Below are positions 9,963 to 24,244 of a DNA stretch of 64,000 nucleotides, one piece after another. The translations under genes were made by a program, and so were the position numbers. Location of the stretch: positions 806,001 through 870,000 of the forward strand of contig JARGXX010000111.1 in assembly GCA_030374765.1 (NCBI GenBank). The letters are read 5' to 3'. This DNA comes from Agarophyton chilense (taxonomy: Eukaryota > Rhodophyta > Florideophyceae > Gracilariales > Gracilariaceae). Below the pieces are notes generated by a model, which searched no databases, was not told the origin of the DNA, and was given only the letters and a program-made list of their open reading frames with translations. Within the stretch, counting starts at the first letter, position 1, and each line of letters begins with the position of its first letter.

Positions 9963-12922
9963 ATGAGTCGTATTCATTTAGAGCATGAGCAAGAGGAAAA
10001 CACCATCAACGCGCCATACAATGATACATGTGAAGATCCTTTCGCAGGCTGCAGCGATTCTTTGAATCCGGGAATTCGGGAGGATGTACATATCGACTTT
10101 CCAATGTCTTCTGTCCATGTTCTTGTACAACAAACTGTTGTGGGCACCATAAGGGGCGCAAATAAGCGAGAAGACGAGATTGGATTCCCTTTTCCGAATG
10201 CAGAAGATCCTATGTATGATTGGCACCCAGATGAAAGACAATGTTCTGTGGGTTTCGGAAGTGAAGGAATAAGGCAATGGGATGGTTGTTGGGGAGAAAT
10301 TCGGTCGAGGCCACCTCAAGGAAAAAGCGATGCCTTGAAGCAGATTGAAACAAAGAGGCTGCTGGAAGTTCTTTCAATCATTGAGTATGGTGGACGTTCA
10401 GAGAATCAATCTCTTAGGTTGCTTCAAACAGCGGTTATAGGTTCAAAGTGTAGCTACGACGCCATTATGAATTTTGAGAGGCGAAGATTTGGAGTTTGAC
10501 GCTATTTTGTGGTCATGTGCAAGGAAGAACCCGCACCTTGCTTTGAGAAGCACCCTAACAACAATCGTTGCCCGAGTGGCAAACGCAACCTTAGAGTAAT
10601 AATTCATAGAACATATTAGTACAGACTGGTTTCAGACCAGATAGCGGCACTTTGCAGAGAGCGAAATTCTTCCCGAGCCTTGTGGAAGGGATGCAAAGAT
10701 GCATATAACGCAGCACTGGGAACCAATACTGATGATCTCTTTCTCTATGACTTCTACGACGGCAAATTCTTTCTAGACTTACACATGGAGCGACTGTGCA
10801 CGTGAAACGAAGACGACGAGTTATATGTTCTCTTACAATTCTCTTCGGACGCTGTGGAAATGTGTAAGGGGCGAAAGATGACAAAATCTCTCTGGCCTCT
10901 GATGTTCACCATTCGGTACTCCAGTCCGGAGTACAGATTCCGAGCTTCAAACGTTTTGTTGTATGCCTTAGTTCCCGGATCTCACGACACTGAGCTCTTC
11001 TACTTGTTCTTGTCGCCTCTAGTCAACGACATTGTAAATCTGCAGAAAGGAGTTAAGATGTACTGCAACGACAGGAAGTTAAGGACAGTTTATATTTACC
11101 TCCTATTCTTAACAGAAGACTGGCCTGCAGCCAGCAAAATGCTTGGCACGAATGGTTATAATGCGGAGTTTCCCTGCAGAAAATGTCACAAAAGAGCTCT
11201 AAGAGCATCTCACGGAGGAAATAGTCTATGGATGTTACCTGAATCTACCCACAGTAGACGCCTCAGTAGATTCTCGCCATGAAGCAGACCGGAAGCTTAT
11301 ATTGAAGTAGAATGTTCACAGTTGCGTAATGCAAATGAATTTTTGCTAGCATGGAGTCGGCTGGAAAGATCTGCCAATAGAAATGTGCGGGAAGGAACCA
11401 TGAAGAGTACAGGAATCAAGAGACGTACAGTACTGGGAAAGCTCGAATTGGATATACTATAATATGTGCTCTATGATCCTATTCACCGACGGCACCTAGG
11501 CTCGGTAAAACATTTGGATGTTCTCAGCATTGGTACACACCCAAAGTGCGAACCTGGCAAACCCAATTTCGTCGTTCAGGACGGCGTTATCCAGAGTATC
11601 AACGAATTGCTTTCGTCTGGTTCCACGGGAGTTCCGGAAATATGGGGGCGCCCTTCGGAATCGTTCAAGTACATTGGGGGGTTCAGGGCGAAGGACTTCC
11701 AGATTTTGGCACTGTTTTACGGACCCTCCCTAATTAACACCAGCTCGATCGATGCAAGGCTGACCACTATATGGAGTTTGACGTCCAAAAGTACGCATAT
11801 TCTCTTCAACACGGTGCCTACAAAGGACGATATACTTCGACTGAGAGAACTGGTGGTACAAGCTCATTCATTGCTTGTTACCTATTTCTACAACGTACCT
11901 CTTCCGTGTTTTGTCTCATCCCAACTCGGCAGGCCACTCTCCACTTTCCTGAATAATTACAGAAATGTGGTCCTCTACATAACATATCCCAGTTCATTGT
12001 TGAACGTGCGGCGGAGAGTTTGGCTGACATTTTGATATCCAAGCAACGCCCAGAAGCAAACTTACTCCACAAAACACATACCGTGTTTGCCTTGCAAATG
12101 TTTGGTGGCGGGATGGGGTTCAAGAAATGGAAAGCAGTCAACGAGTTGAGCACACCGTGAAACCATAATCGGAGACTCCCGAATTCGCATTTTTTGAGCA
12201 ACTAAGAATCCCAGCAACACGAGACCGAAGAGCTGAATGGTACAAGCAAGACCATGCCACAGACAGCTGTGTCTCGTGTAAAAATCTTTGGCACTCGCTC
12301 AAGGGTTGGAGGACCGGAACGTTTCAGGCAAGTGAAAGAATACGTTGGGTCATCTCTTCCAAACACTGCATAGGACATTGAGCTAGTGAGTTTGGACTTG
12401 TTCCCGTCACTCACAATGTCAGTCGATAATGTAACTCTTATAATAGAGTGTATGGCTGTATTTTCCCGTCGTGAAAGACAGGGTATGCATAAAGCCCGAC
12501 AGCGATGCTGGGTGGCAGCACATTTTGAACCTGAAGACTCTTATGACGTACGAAACTGAGATGGTTCTGAAATGCAACCGTTCGACGTGTGTTATGGGGT
12601 CGCAGATGAGCTTCGGGAGGTCAAAGTCTCGCATCAAACGCCAATGGAGCAAATAACATACTCCAGAACCTACCAACTTTCAAGGGTCGATTGGATGTAC
12701 GGAATCTTGTTTGACCGCATCACAGGGCAGTGGTACACCCGCTTAACTGGAGCACAGCGCAGTGGTACCATTCGAGACAAAAGAAAAACTGTCGACGACC
12801 TTTCTTGTATCAAGAGAAACATCGGTTTTCTGGACTTCAACGGCCGTCGAACCTTCTTCGATTCCGTGGATGAAATATTGTTCATGAAACTGGAAGACAA
12901 CGGCATTTACGAAGAGGCGTAG
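9963..12922 (+). pseudogene. Tnp2-family transposase (CACTA/EnSpm-like DNA transposon), decayed
   Basis: The protein is a cut-and-paste DNA transposase of the Tnp2 group. An N-terminal polar part reads openly for 178 codons from ATG 9963. The diagnostic core lies at 10854-11280: SLWPLMFTIRYSSPEYRFRA, then VLLYALVPGSHDTELFYLF, LTEDWPAASKMLGTNGYNA and a Cys pair in FPCRKCHK. This matches the usual Tnp2 order of a 'WP' strand, a palindromic 'GP' loop, a 'ASKL-G-GHN' helix and CxxC. A second core block at 11466-11920 (VPEIWGRPSESFKYIGGFRA, ILALFYGPSLI) fits the Tnp2 C-terminal half. The tail continues in other frames to 12922. Stops (for example at 10497-10499, 11280 and after LHFPE near 11956) and at least two frame changes make it dead. 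CACTA-ended inverted repeats could not be placed. Confidence 0.85.
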
Positions 12923-15900
12923 AATAAATGCATTCGTGATGAGCAGTGGAACGTCATTGACAAAGGTGCGCCGATGTGCGAGGAAATCTAACGTTGATTG
13001 TGACAGGTCGTCACGAAGAAATACGAAATAATGGATACGAAATAGACAGCACAATGTGAAATACCAGTATTTGGAGGCCAACTGCACTTGATATCTACAT
13101 TCCATGTTCAGGGTGCCATGGCATCAAATGTCACAAAATATTTACCAAACTTAATTTGCTGCTAGGTCAAATATGAAAGACTTCGATTGGATGATCTTGA
13201 TGCCAGACGGGCATCGTAAGGGTATCTTAGGAAAATCTCTTTTTTACGGACGTAAGAAACTGCTGCGCACCCAATGCACATATTGTCGGTCACCAACTGC
13301 ACATCAATAGTGCGTCCATTGTAGATACCATGTACATCCGAAGTACATATTTTGAGGTAATCTTTTGCGTATTTTCTGTAATTTCAATGTATATCATTTT
13401 GCTTCCAAAATTGTTTGAAATTGACGTCAAAAATGAGATAATGTTGGATATCTTTGGGGAACTATGGCATATCAAATTGCCTCTTTGGGTCGAGGCTCAC
13501 CACTGAAATGATGGGATCCATTTCTTTCATAAATTGCATTCTCTCAGTCTCTTGGACATAAGTGACTGTACGTCTTCTTAATGCCTCACCCATTGCACCG
13601 TGATTTTCTTGGTACGCTCAACAAGTATATATTTTTCGGCTATTTCCCGCAAATCCTAACAATTGATTCTGGGAAAGGCTGAGTCGGATGTGTCGTTCAC
13701 ACCAATGGTGCTTGATGTATCTTTCTTAGATGAAACAGCCATCTCACCATTGTGACTCTCGCCCTTGATTCGCCCTTGGACTTCATTCCTTCCTCACTGT
13801 TACTGAAATTGACCGGGAAGCACTTCTCGGAAAGTGGCTAAGACTCTTCGGAGAAGTCACTCCACGCGAATGGAAACAGATAATCTATAAAATTCATTTC
13901 GTTCTTTGTCAAATAAAGAATCGGTTTTCAGCTCTCTAAAGTTGTTCAAAACGGATGCTTACCTCTTCTATTGGTATTTGTTGGGTAACAGCAATGGGAG
14001 AATACTACAACGATAAAATCTAGACAGAATTGCGCCTATTCTAGTGAAGGGTTTGAAATCTTTCTCGTGTCGTACAAGCTCAAAGTCACTTCTTCCAGCC
14101 GCTTTATGGAAAACAAACATAAAACAATAAAGCCTGATGCCTCGATTATTCATTCCGGAACTCTACAAATTGATTACCAAGAATATTGGTGGATAAATTA
14201 TTGAAACTGAGTTCAAGGTACTTCCACGCCTGTAGAGAAATGAAATGAGATTGCGCAAGAATCCACAACGACGCATATCTGCTTCTTGAAAACAACCGGC
14301 TTTGCTGAGCTCAAACGGCTCCAGTCTAGGACGCCTGCTCACCCTCGGACTCTTGAACAACATTAGCAGGGTTGTCGGTAATGATACATCTCAAGCTTCT
14401 CATGGTTATTTGCAAATCTTTTCGGCGAAGATCATTTCAAATATTGTGACTTGTGGAATCTTGACAAATCTTTTTACGATGTCAGATGATACTGGCTTCC
14501 CCTTATGGTGCTTAAAGTTTGACAGCAGATGTGACATTTGAACCTCCTTCAGTGAACATCTATTGTAGTTTTTAGCAGCTAAAAGGCCCCGACTAACTTC
14601 GTCACCGAGATTTTGACCTTCTCCAAGTGCATGCGATGATTCTTGCGAGAACTCTAGTTATCGTTCTTCTATAAGCTCTGAAACAATAAAAGAATTTGAT
14701 GATTTTTGGTAACGACATCGAAAGTGGTTAGAGTGAGTAATGTTCGAAAGTCAGTGCAATTTTCTTTTCGCCGGTATTGAGCTATGATTACAACTGCAGT
14801 TGCACGGCGGCAACTAGAATTTATTCAGATGGCACTCGATGTAGAAGGTTCCTTGACGAATAAGAGGGATTGCACAAAAACGCCAGGTAACGTACAGCTA
14901 AACTCCGAGGATATGGAGGGATGAATGACGACAATATTTTCATTGTGTGTTTCTCTTTCTGACATACGTACATCGTCTTGCTATAGGTTCAAAAGAATCG
15001 ATTAAATGTGTTCGACTCCCGTCACCCTTGGGCTCCATAAAGACGTGGTCTTCCAAGTCATCTGGGACGTGGTGAGCATTGTCTTTCGTGTTCGGCAATT
15101 ATGTCCTCTTCGCTTGCCGTGCAATTATATTAGAATTTTTCTCTTACAATGGCGCTTCAAGATCATCCTCTGACTTGTTACGGCAATATTGTAAAAGAAC
15201 ACAGAATGATGGAGATATTCCACCCATTTATAGATTCTGATCTGCCTCTAGGTGATGAGCATTGAGTGGGCCTTTCTTTTTCGCAGTTTGAGGCTGTCCC
15301 ATCGACCGCAGAGGCGGTTGAGTGATTTCGAAGAATTTTTCTCGACGTAAGTTAGAATAGCGCAGTGCTCAAATAGTTACAACATCCGCAACTACTCCCA
15401 ATTCATGATACCACAACACCACCACTAAATCACCACAATAATGAATAAATCGTCGTTAGAGACAAGTCTTGAAACAAGAGTATTGATATCAGCGATATCC
15501 ACGATTATAAGCCCTATTTGGCACAGCTTTGTTCCAAATTCTTTACGGCAACGCCGTCGAGCTCTTTCAGAACAATTGCGGAATCGAGATTGCACTACGA
15601 TCCCATCTGGTATTCTCTTAGCCACGTTGAATCAGTTTCTCAAATTTCTGAGGTTTGCATCTAAGCGTACAACTTTCACAGTATAGTTCCTACTACACAA
15701 GTTTTTCTACTTCCAGATACCAACGCCATTTGAAGTTCACGAATACAAACGAGTTTTGAGAGAGCAAGATGATCCTTACCGCGACCTATTTCATCAGTTT
15801 TTCTAGAATCCACTTGAATGTCGATGTATCTTTACAATGTTTTTTGGATCTCCTCGGAATACTGCTATTGCGTTGTATCTCTTGAACAGTTTCGTATTTG

Positions 15901-16789
15901 AGCACTAGGAATTTCAAGTATAATCATATATATGGTGTTTTTCTACTCATTTTCTCTACTCTGAAATATAATTCCTCTTTCGAAAAGGCTGATGGTGTTA
16001 TGAGAGCGGTTTATATCGGTACATTTGAACTTTTTGAATAGCCTAATCATGTGTGGGGAGCAGCTGTTCGCATGTTTATGAACGGCAAGGCACCTGTACC
16101 GGTTTTGATGCTCCGAAATAATTGTTGTCCACCGATATTAATCGAGCTCAAAAATAATACATCGTCAGCAGTCTCGATCCCGAAACGACTGATACTAAGG
16201 GTTTCTCAACAAAAAAATGTATGCATTGAACTCTGTTCTGCAAGAAGTAACCCTTGGCAATACTGATACCATACATAGGCGGTCTGTTGTGCTTTTCATT
16301 AGAATTCAATAATGATGGCATTATGAATCGAACCGCTGAGATCTGAAAAAGAACTCTTATGCAGAATCAGGAACATAGGAAAGGGTGTACATGTCTTCTA
16401 CGTACCGCCTTCCACAGGAATACATTCGTCCATTTTTTCAGATTATGGACTACAACATTCTTTTGATGAGTACTAACTTTCTTCCTCTTTGTGTGGATAC
16501 TTGCGCCTTTGGTTACCGCATTACCACTTTTAGAGTTGAAGACCGCAGCAATACGCCCCTCACCCCAATAAACTTTCTTCTGATGTTCTCTTTGAATCAC
16601 TTCAAAACTGCTCACAGCAAACACCAAGAACTGAACGACGCTTGAAACCCTTTAATTTTATAATATTGATGATTTTATGTGGCCTTTGAAACACTTCTGC
16701 TTTCTTTTTTCCGCCTCCTATATCTTTTCTACGTTTTAAAACGTTATAAGTCTTGCAAAAGTCGTACCTTTTTCAGCATTCGACGTTCG
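12923..16789. other. AT-rich stretch, no gene recognised
   Basis: Only short frames (60-120 codons) occur, on both strands and without motifs. It may hold the right end of the Tnp2 element and the downstream flank of the Harbinger relic, but neither boundary can be seen. Confidence 0.4.
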
Positions 16790-17586
16790 AGGAACTTAAT
16801 TGCTTAGGCGACATTTATCTTTTGTTAATTTTTCATTCTTAAATGCAAAAACGTGGAGCTTCATGCAAAGTGCTATATATCTCAAACTAAATAGACCGAG
16901 TTTACCAGACCAGATTATAAAATTATCTCTTGCGCTACAATAATTCCAGAAGCGTCCTCAACGCAAGTACACAACGAAAAATGAAAGTAGTTTACCCCAC
17001 ATTCCGAAATGTCACAAATCTTTGACAAGGGAATCCGGGTTATCAAAACTTTCGTACGTGCGTACGCTTCATCCCCAGCGTTCCAAACCTCATCTTGCAG
17101 ACCATTATTACTTAAGTGCTTTCTAAAACTAGAGGGATCATGCGCCTCCGAGTGCTTAGTAGATCATACGCAACTTACTGAAACAGAACAGAAACGGTAT
17201 CAGGCGTCCACCGAAGCGTACAGAGGCAAGGGGCAGAATCCCTTGTGACAGTAGTACGCTGCTGGAATGATACTCGGTTGGGGGTTTTTGATCCTACTGA
17301 AGATTTCTTCTTATGCACAGATACAAATCAAAATAGACTCTGGGAATTCTAAATTTTTCATCTCTAATGAGAGCTTATGAAGCTTTTCGAAAATGCTCGG
17401 AAGTACGGGAAGCAATAGAGCTTGATTGTATGTGAAGAACGTATCGTGAAATACCTGATGAGCTGTAGAAGAAGCAATTGGGTTTCTCATTATGAGGTCC
17501 AAATGGCTTCCGCCAGCAAGCATTGGTAGCGTCAACGCTAGTCGCACAATCCGCGAATTATTTGGAAGACCCTTTCTTCGTTCCAT
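16790..17586 (-). pseudogene. PIF/Harbinger transposase relic
   Basis: This is a Harbinger (DDE_4-type) transposase read on the minus strand. The open start at 17586-17311 carries LALTLPMLAGGSHLDLIMRN, the family's LAGGSYLD block, followed by the helix ASSTAHQVFHDTF. Past a stop near 17310 the same frame gives RIKNP, AAYYCHKGFCPLPLYASVDA, then YRFCSVSVSCV and DEVWNAGDEAYA. These align with the family's KKP, YYCRKGFFALPVQAVVDA, YRFLYVSCKC and GDEAY blocks. Further on, in another frame, ALCMKLHVFAFKNEK near 16860 matches the C-terminal MKLHNF helix. At least four in-frame stops and one frameshift are present. The first catalytic Asp region (GAIDG in the family) and the STHDS Asp are replaced, so it cannot be active. 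Inverted repeats and a 3-bp target duplication were not found. Confidence 0.8.
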
Positions 17587-20288
17587 TTAAAAGCTTCGAC
17601 AAACTTACGATGGGAAGATAATGGTTAGAATTGTACTTAATGCGGAATAGCTAAGGAGAAATGTTCGTCGTCGTTCTATGTCATGAAGAACAGATGAGAC
17701 GCTTAAGAACGATGTGTTTCATTGATGAAGGTGCCAACAGCAATTGATCTTTCCTTTGGAGGCGGCATTTGTCAGCTTCGTGCGGTATGATACGAAAATA
17801 TTTTTGGTATCTACATCGATTTCGATATTGTCGAAGTCATTTTCGATCACGGCATCAACAATCATTTTGGGTGGTCAGAAGTTGGTGGCACTCTGGGTTC
17901 AGATCGGGTGATCGAAAGTTGAAAAGAGCCTGGACCAGTGGAAGCATGATGGTCCTCTTCTGCCATTTTGGTCTTCAAAACATGATAATATACAGAGGCT
18001 ATTGATAAAAAGTTTCAAAGAAACACGTTCGTGCATTAACATTGGCACGCTTGAACGCTTGATAGGAAAGCCTTAAGTAGAATCCTACTGCGTCATCACA
18101 GGTCTTCCCTTTTTCAAGTGATGGCTTCTTTCTTGCATCTGGATTCCTCCGATAGAATTCTCAAGAGTGCATTGTGTCGCTCTTTATCTGTTAGACTGTA
18201 ACCAAATTCACGAATGATAGACTAAATTGGTGCTAGGCGACTTCTATACTCCAAAAAAATCTGATTGGTTTTCGTTTTCAAGTCTTGATGCATTTACACC
18301 AACATATCGAAGCCCTTTTGTGAAACCATGTGCAATCTATTTTTGGTTTTAGACCAGACTGCAGTGGGGTCCTTCAGTGCAATGACAGGTGCTACACACG
18401 ATTCGACAACAAATATCGGTGTATATGAGAACGCATTTTCTTATCGCTGATCGTAATGCCGTGCAGTCTCTGACTCCTAAATTGATAGGGGTTATGGTGC
18501 ATCTGCGATGCGCCAGGCTCCTCTCGCGCACAAGACGAGTTCGGCATTCTTCCACCACATAAAAGAGTTCTCTGCTTTCAGAAGCTGTAGTTGTACAGCT
18601 TTAGGACGGCAATGAAATTTTCGTTTTTCTTGCACGATTAGCCGTATACTATTCTATTCAGCTCTCGGCGTTTATGGTGGACAAAAATCCCCTTGTTATA
18701 GGTTCCGCACAGCTTCATAGATCACTGATTGTACTGTTTGTAATTCAAACTTCTCGTTTTAGGCAGCTTTAATCTCCTCAAGCTTCAAAACACAAGTCCC
18801 AGTCTTTTCAAGATTGGCTTCTGCTTTCTAACGTTTTGGTGTTAAACTCTCAGTACCTGCGTCACAATCCCGATACATTTACTAATAGCTCCAATATCTA
18901 CTCGTTTCTTGATTTTCATGATCAAATTTCCAAGACTTTGGAGCTTCCATTAGAGATCACCTACAGAATCCCTGTCAGATATATAAATTGTAGAAAACTC
19001 AACGTTTTTGACCGTCTGCACTGTATTGTGGAAATTTGATTTTGCAGCATAGGGATATTGTGAGAATGCACGCATAGTTTGTGAAAATGCACTCTAATAA
19101 AGGAAAAAAGAGTATAGTCTTCTGCTACGGCTCGGCACAGAGGTCGGGAGAGCAAAAGCCGCACTATGGCGAGAAAATATTGGCAACTTTTGGTGCTGTG
19201 AAATCAAGGGACCGGAAAAACCACCAAAATAAGTCAAAAGAAGCCGCGCCTCAGCGGTTCCAGAATCGAAGGGACTTCATTTGAACGAAAAGGGCAGCCC
19301 CTCATCCAAGGTGCCGAAGCCTGGTCCAACGCCTTCAATTCTGGCTGACCTTTGTCCGATTTCGCTCAGTTATTAATTTTTTGATCTATCCCCGACCGCA
19401 TTATGGTACATTGAAGATCTTATGAGAATTTTGCATATTGCTATCTGGGCACGCGGCGGCCATATTTTGACGCCCAAAATATTTTTTGGATTTAACCAAG
19501 GACTTCTTGCGGCCATAGTTTGTCCAGAACCACTGTTCATAGGGTGACCCACGGGTTTAGAAGTAGGTTGCGTATCGTTTTGGGGAGGCCCATTTATTGA
19601 ATTACGCTCTAAGGGCATCGAAACATCTGTATCATTATGTATTGAGAGAATCTCGGTACTCGGCAATATATCTAATTCGCCTCCAAAACTTTTACACATC
19701 CCTCGCTATCGATGTTAGAAGCTCTCGGATTCATTGCATTTATTCATCCTGAGCTCTAGCTTGGCGTCGCCGTTTCTAATTGTGATACTCAATGATAAAA
19801 ATCTCAGTTTTCAGCGATTTACACCTTTTACTTGCATTCTGCTATGAAATCTATTGCTAACCAGGCTGCCTTATCGAAGAAATATTCATGAAAAGTTTTA
19901 TTTTGGCATTAGTTCCGGCTGTTTTGAAAGACGATATTGAGGTAGTTTAGAGTTCTTTTCGAATAACGGCCTGGGCCCGGGCTATGATCGACTGCTCGGG
20001 AAGGGCTTTGTTTTGGAGGCTTGACTATGAGAAGGAACAAGAAAGGTGAGGACTGGACCCGAGAATCATCCTTCTTGACAGAATGATCATTGGATTAAAC
20101 CCTGGTGCTTTGGATACAAGATGAAGCTTCATCAACATTTGCCCCAGATGAAGCATTGGTGGCTACTCTAGAAACAGTTTCGTAGAATTCTATTTATTCA
20201 TCGATATGAGCTATGCAGTGGAGGTGATCATCTCTGACAGTAACAAATCGTGAATAAATTATATACAGGCGCTGTACAAGGGAATTGA
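17587..20288. other. No gene recognised
   Basis: Mostly AT-rich with short frames on both strands (up to 108 codons at 19373-19699 minus). It could include the upstream part of the Harbinger element. No inverted repeat end was identified. Confidence 0.4.
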
Positions 20289-20555
20289 TTGCATCGGTAC
20301 ATTCCAGAGAACAGAGAATTTCTGTTTGAATGGGTAGTTCTTTTGCGATTATTTCGTATCGAATTGGACTTCATGGCTGCAGATGCAGTTGCTGCATTAC
20401 ACAAAAGTGACCCCAACAAGTTTGCCGTCGCCCTTGAGAAACACTTCGCATTGTTTAAAGACGAGCTTCCGCTGCACAAAAGATTAGAATCAGAAAAACA
20501 CTGGCAAGTACGCTTAAATAATATAGAACGACAAGGACGATGGTGCGGGCATTGA
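20289..20555 (+). CDS. Unrecognised short ORF, possibly an exon or gene fragment
   Basis: The frame from TTG 20289 (first ATG at about 20373) gives up to 88 residues. The composition is protein-like: a helical, charged stretch (FAVALEKHFALFKDELPLHK, RLESEKHWQVRLNNIERQ). It ends just upstream of the left arm of the large inverted repeat. No domain is recognised. After the stop the same frame soon hits further stops, so it is either a small exon or a remnant. Confidence 0.25.
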   Translation: MHRYIPENREFLFEWVVLLRLFRIELDFMAADAVAALHKSDPNKFAVALEKHFALFKDELPLHKRLESEKHWQVRLNNIERQGRWCGH

Positions 20556-23500
20556 AGTTGAAGAAGACATAACACTAGGTCAGAAAACAAAAGGCAAAAA
20601 AATCGAATTGAAAAGATCGTTTCGCAAGCTTTCGGGTCAAACCATGCACGAAGAAGTGGCAGCAAACAGCTATGCATAGAGAACATTTCGCAGATTCTGT
20701 AGCTATTGGAGTAGCTACCGCACAGAAGAGACGGACTCAGGTTTGATTTGAGCAGACCAAGCTGTCGAAAACGGGCGCCATCGAGAAACCTTGAAGACGG
20801 GTCGCCACCGCGTGTACGTCTTCGTTGTGGTCACTGCAAGCATTGGTTTTGCAGATAAGGCACGAGCGCGACAAAGTTTGCACTCCTGTTATGCGAGCAG
20901 AAAGCGTGTTTGACAAAGGAGGTTGTGTATGACGTTGGGAGCCAGCGTGCCCGAGACTTAAAAAGCAATATCTCGTGAACAATTTACCCACTTCTTCGGA
21001 CTAAAGACATTTAGAAATTGAAGAAAAAGACGTTGGAAATGGCAACATTCAGGAGCCTGCACGGGCGAGGCGGCCCTGTACAGCTGGCGAAAGTTGGGAA
21101 GAAATGCAGAAAAAGCGTGTTATAAAGCGACGGTGTGCTTGCAACGGAGGCGTTCTGGGTTGAAGAAGGTGACGGGCGAAAGAGCTAGCAAGTTGTAGCC
21201 GTCGCCTTCGATAAGATAGGCAGGCGCACATGCCGTTCACAGATGCAGCAAGGGCGTAGAACGATTTCCGGTATTCGGCCATAGCGCGAAATTGGGCACT
21301 ACCAAACGTGGAGCGTGCACAGCAATCCACGCCACCGGCGGCAATTTTCAAATTGGACCTCGGCGCCAAGTTTCCGAAAACGCTACTTGCGTGGTCCATT
21401 GGTGGCCATGCGCTTGTCCCACCTTTCTTTCTCAGGCGCACATCATTTAGACACAATATTTTGGGCGGCAGAGTGCGCTAGTGCTTGCCGTGCAGGCACA
21501 CCTTAAACGCTTTTGATGTGTCGAATCTCGGAGTCGAGCAGCAGTGCTAACAAAATAAAGCCACGAGATGGGCGAAAATTGACATTCAAAATTAAATCGC
21601 CGAAATGAGGCCGGAGGCATATCAGTTGGGCTACAATGTGTCCATGTTTCGAACAGCCGTTATCTGTTGACTTCTTTCTGGCCATATCACGCCGCAACCT
21701 TAATTCTTAGAGATATTTTCACTTGTGTTGAGGCCATGTGCCGGCCACTTCTTGATATGTAAAAACAAACTTGGATTTAATTAAGTCATATTTTCAGCCA
21801 TCTTCTGACCCTTACCAATTTTCACTTGGGCTTTAAGTGCTGAAAAGGAGCAAAATCTGGCAGAGAACACGATTAAGTTCTGCATGTGGAAGACTACTGA
21901 ATATGGACAGTATCCTCATGAATCGCTCTGTACTGTTGTACTCTGCTGAGTTGAGATGTCCTTAAATATTTGCATACGTTTTTTTTAAATTTTTAATCTC
22001 GTTAGTAGTCCTGAAATTCTACATTTTCAGGGGTTGTGTTTATGATGACCTGAAGCTTAATAATTGTTCAAAGTGTTGTTTTAGTTGTGTCTAAACATTT
22101 GGACCTGCAGGGAATGGCTTTGGAAAGTTTACCAACGACCATTTCTTCTCTACAAATACCTTCTTGAAATCTTTTTTCACCGCTTACATTTTTGTTGATT
22201 CTTTCGCCTACCCTATTGACCATAAGAAGTTTACATAGGTTCTACGTAGTTAGCGTAATCACAAGACCTCCATTTTTGGTGTACCATCGCTTTGAACATC
22301 TTTGTTGATACACTTACATTCATAGATTTCTTTAGCAGCGTAAAAACTGTGGGTGTGGGCACTTTACCATCATAAACATGTCTACAGCAGTACCAATTGA
22401 ATTTTGGAGTTCTACTGAAAATACTCCTCTTAATATTGTGGCGAACTTTTTTGAATATACACCCTTCACATTCTTTTTGCAACTATCTGAAGCAATGCTA
22501 TTCTACACCACTCCTTTCTTTCTTTCAGTAATTAAATCCAAGACTGTACGTTTTAGCGTATCCACATCGTTGCTTCGATGTATATCACAACAAGAAGCAA
22601 TCTTTTCGGTACAACATTAAAAGTTCGATATGCAGTCTTACGGCGTGTTTATTTACTACTACTATTTCAAATCAGTTGCAGGATATATCCTTCCATTCGT
22701 CGTCCAAAGGAGAAATTCGTCCCCGAATCCGATCATAACAAGTCACCTGGGAACCCTTTGCAGCGGCGAGGCGTCTTTGTTATGACGATGAAGTATGTAA
22801 GTTTTTGCTTTACATACTTTGCACAAACACCTCGTAATAGGTCCCTTGGTAGATGCAAAAAAACGGAAAACCAGTAAAAATAGTTCCCAGCCGGTGAATA
22901 AGACGTTTTTTTTCGTAAGAGTAGAACTTGTCTTCGGAAGGCTTTTCTACAAATTAAGAAGTTGGTAGAATAGTGTGTATTGTACTAGGTTTTGAAAAGA
23001 GTAGCTAACATTTGACCATATCTGACTGTGTAACGGAATGTGCTTAAGGGAACGTTTAGGGGAAGATTTCACTGATATGCCACGAGAACATTCTGATATG
23101 TATGTACGGCAAGTTTTGTCATTTTTATAATCTGAAAAGCAATAACCTGTTTTTGGTATTTATATACGCAGCCTTGATGTAAAAGTAAACAAAACTATCT
23201 ACAACCCAAAATTCTCATACGCTTCGTTGAATGGGACAATTGAAATTTTCAAAAATTTGAAAAGAAGAACAAAATCAAATAAATGAAAACTGTTTACATG
23301 CGTTTAACTTTTTCGAACGTACATAATGTTTAAATTTCGTTTTGGAGAAATCACTAATATCTTTAAAGGGGTAAAGTAATAAGTTATAGTTCGTCTCTTG
23401 AAAGCCACACTAGCTAGAACGGGCACACTTAAAGAATGAATGTGGCGACAGAGATTGAAAGCAGTCGTCAAAATATGCCATTTCCCCTCAAAAAAACTGG

Positions 23501-24244
23501 GCATCTGGAAGGTAACAGCTTTCTTCTACTCAAGATACTGCGGACGTTGGTAGATCACACATTATTTTTAATTGGGTTTTCTAAGACTTTTCTATTAAAA
23601 AAGCAAAAATATCATCCAGCTTCAAACCCCTGATCACATGCTTTTTAAATATGCATCTAGTTCCTACCGTCTTCGTTACGAATCCTTCGAAGCGGCGCCA
23701 TTGTGCGAACCGTCCAAGTTGTTTTTTAGTAGAAACTTCAAAGCACATATCAACCAAGAAATCCTTAAAGAGCACAATGCATTGTACTGGTCGACATGCA
23801 CCGTACATTCTTAAACATCGATTCTGCCAATCTCCATGCTCCCGTGGCTTCTTTGGAAACCATATTAAATGCCATTGCAAAGGTAGAAGCCTGTAGAAGG
23901 TTTTAGTATCCGTGGCATGTTAGCGCCTTAGTCTTCGACGATCTGTAAGAAGGATTGATTATGAAACAACCACAGAGAGCTGCAGGCTCGTCGTATATAC
24001 CGTAAAAAGTTTGTCATATTCAACAGGTAATATACGGAACCAAGTGCGCTATCGGAATATAGGGTTCTCTATTCCACTACAAAATAATAGGAGACCACGT
24101 CAAGCAGTCTTCCAAAGACGGCCGTTTGGACTTGTACAGGGCCGCTACTAATAGAACTCATCGATACCCTTGAGAATTCCGTCATAATTTAATTCTGGAT
24201 AGATGAATTACATAGCATGCCTGTCATTCGGACACCCGTGATGT

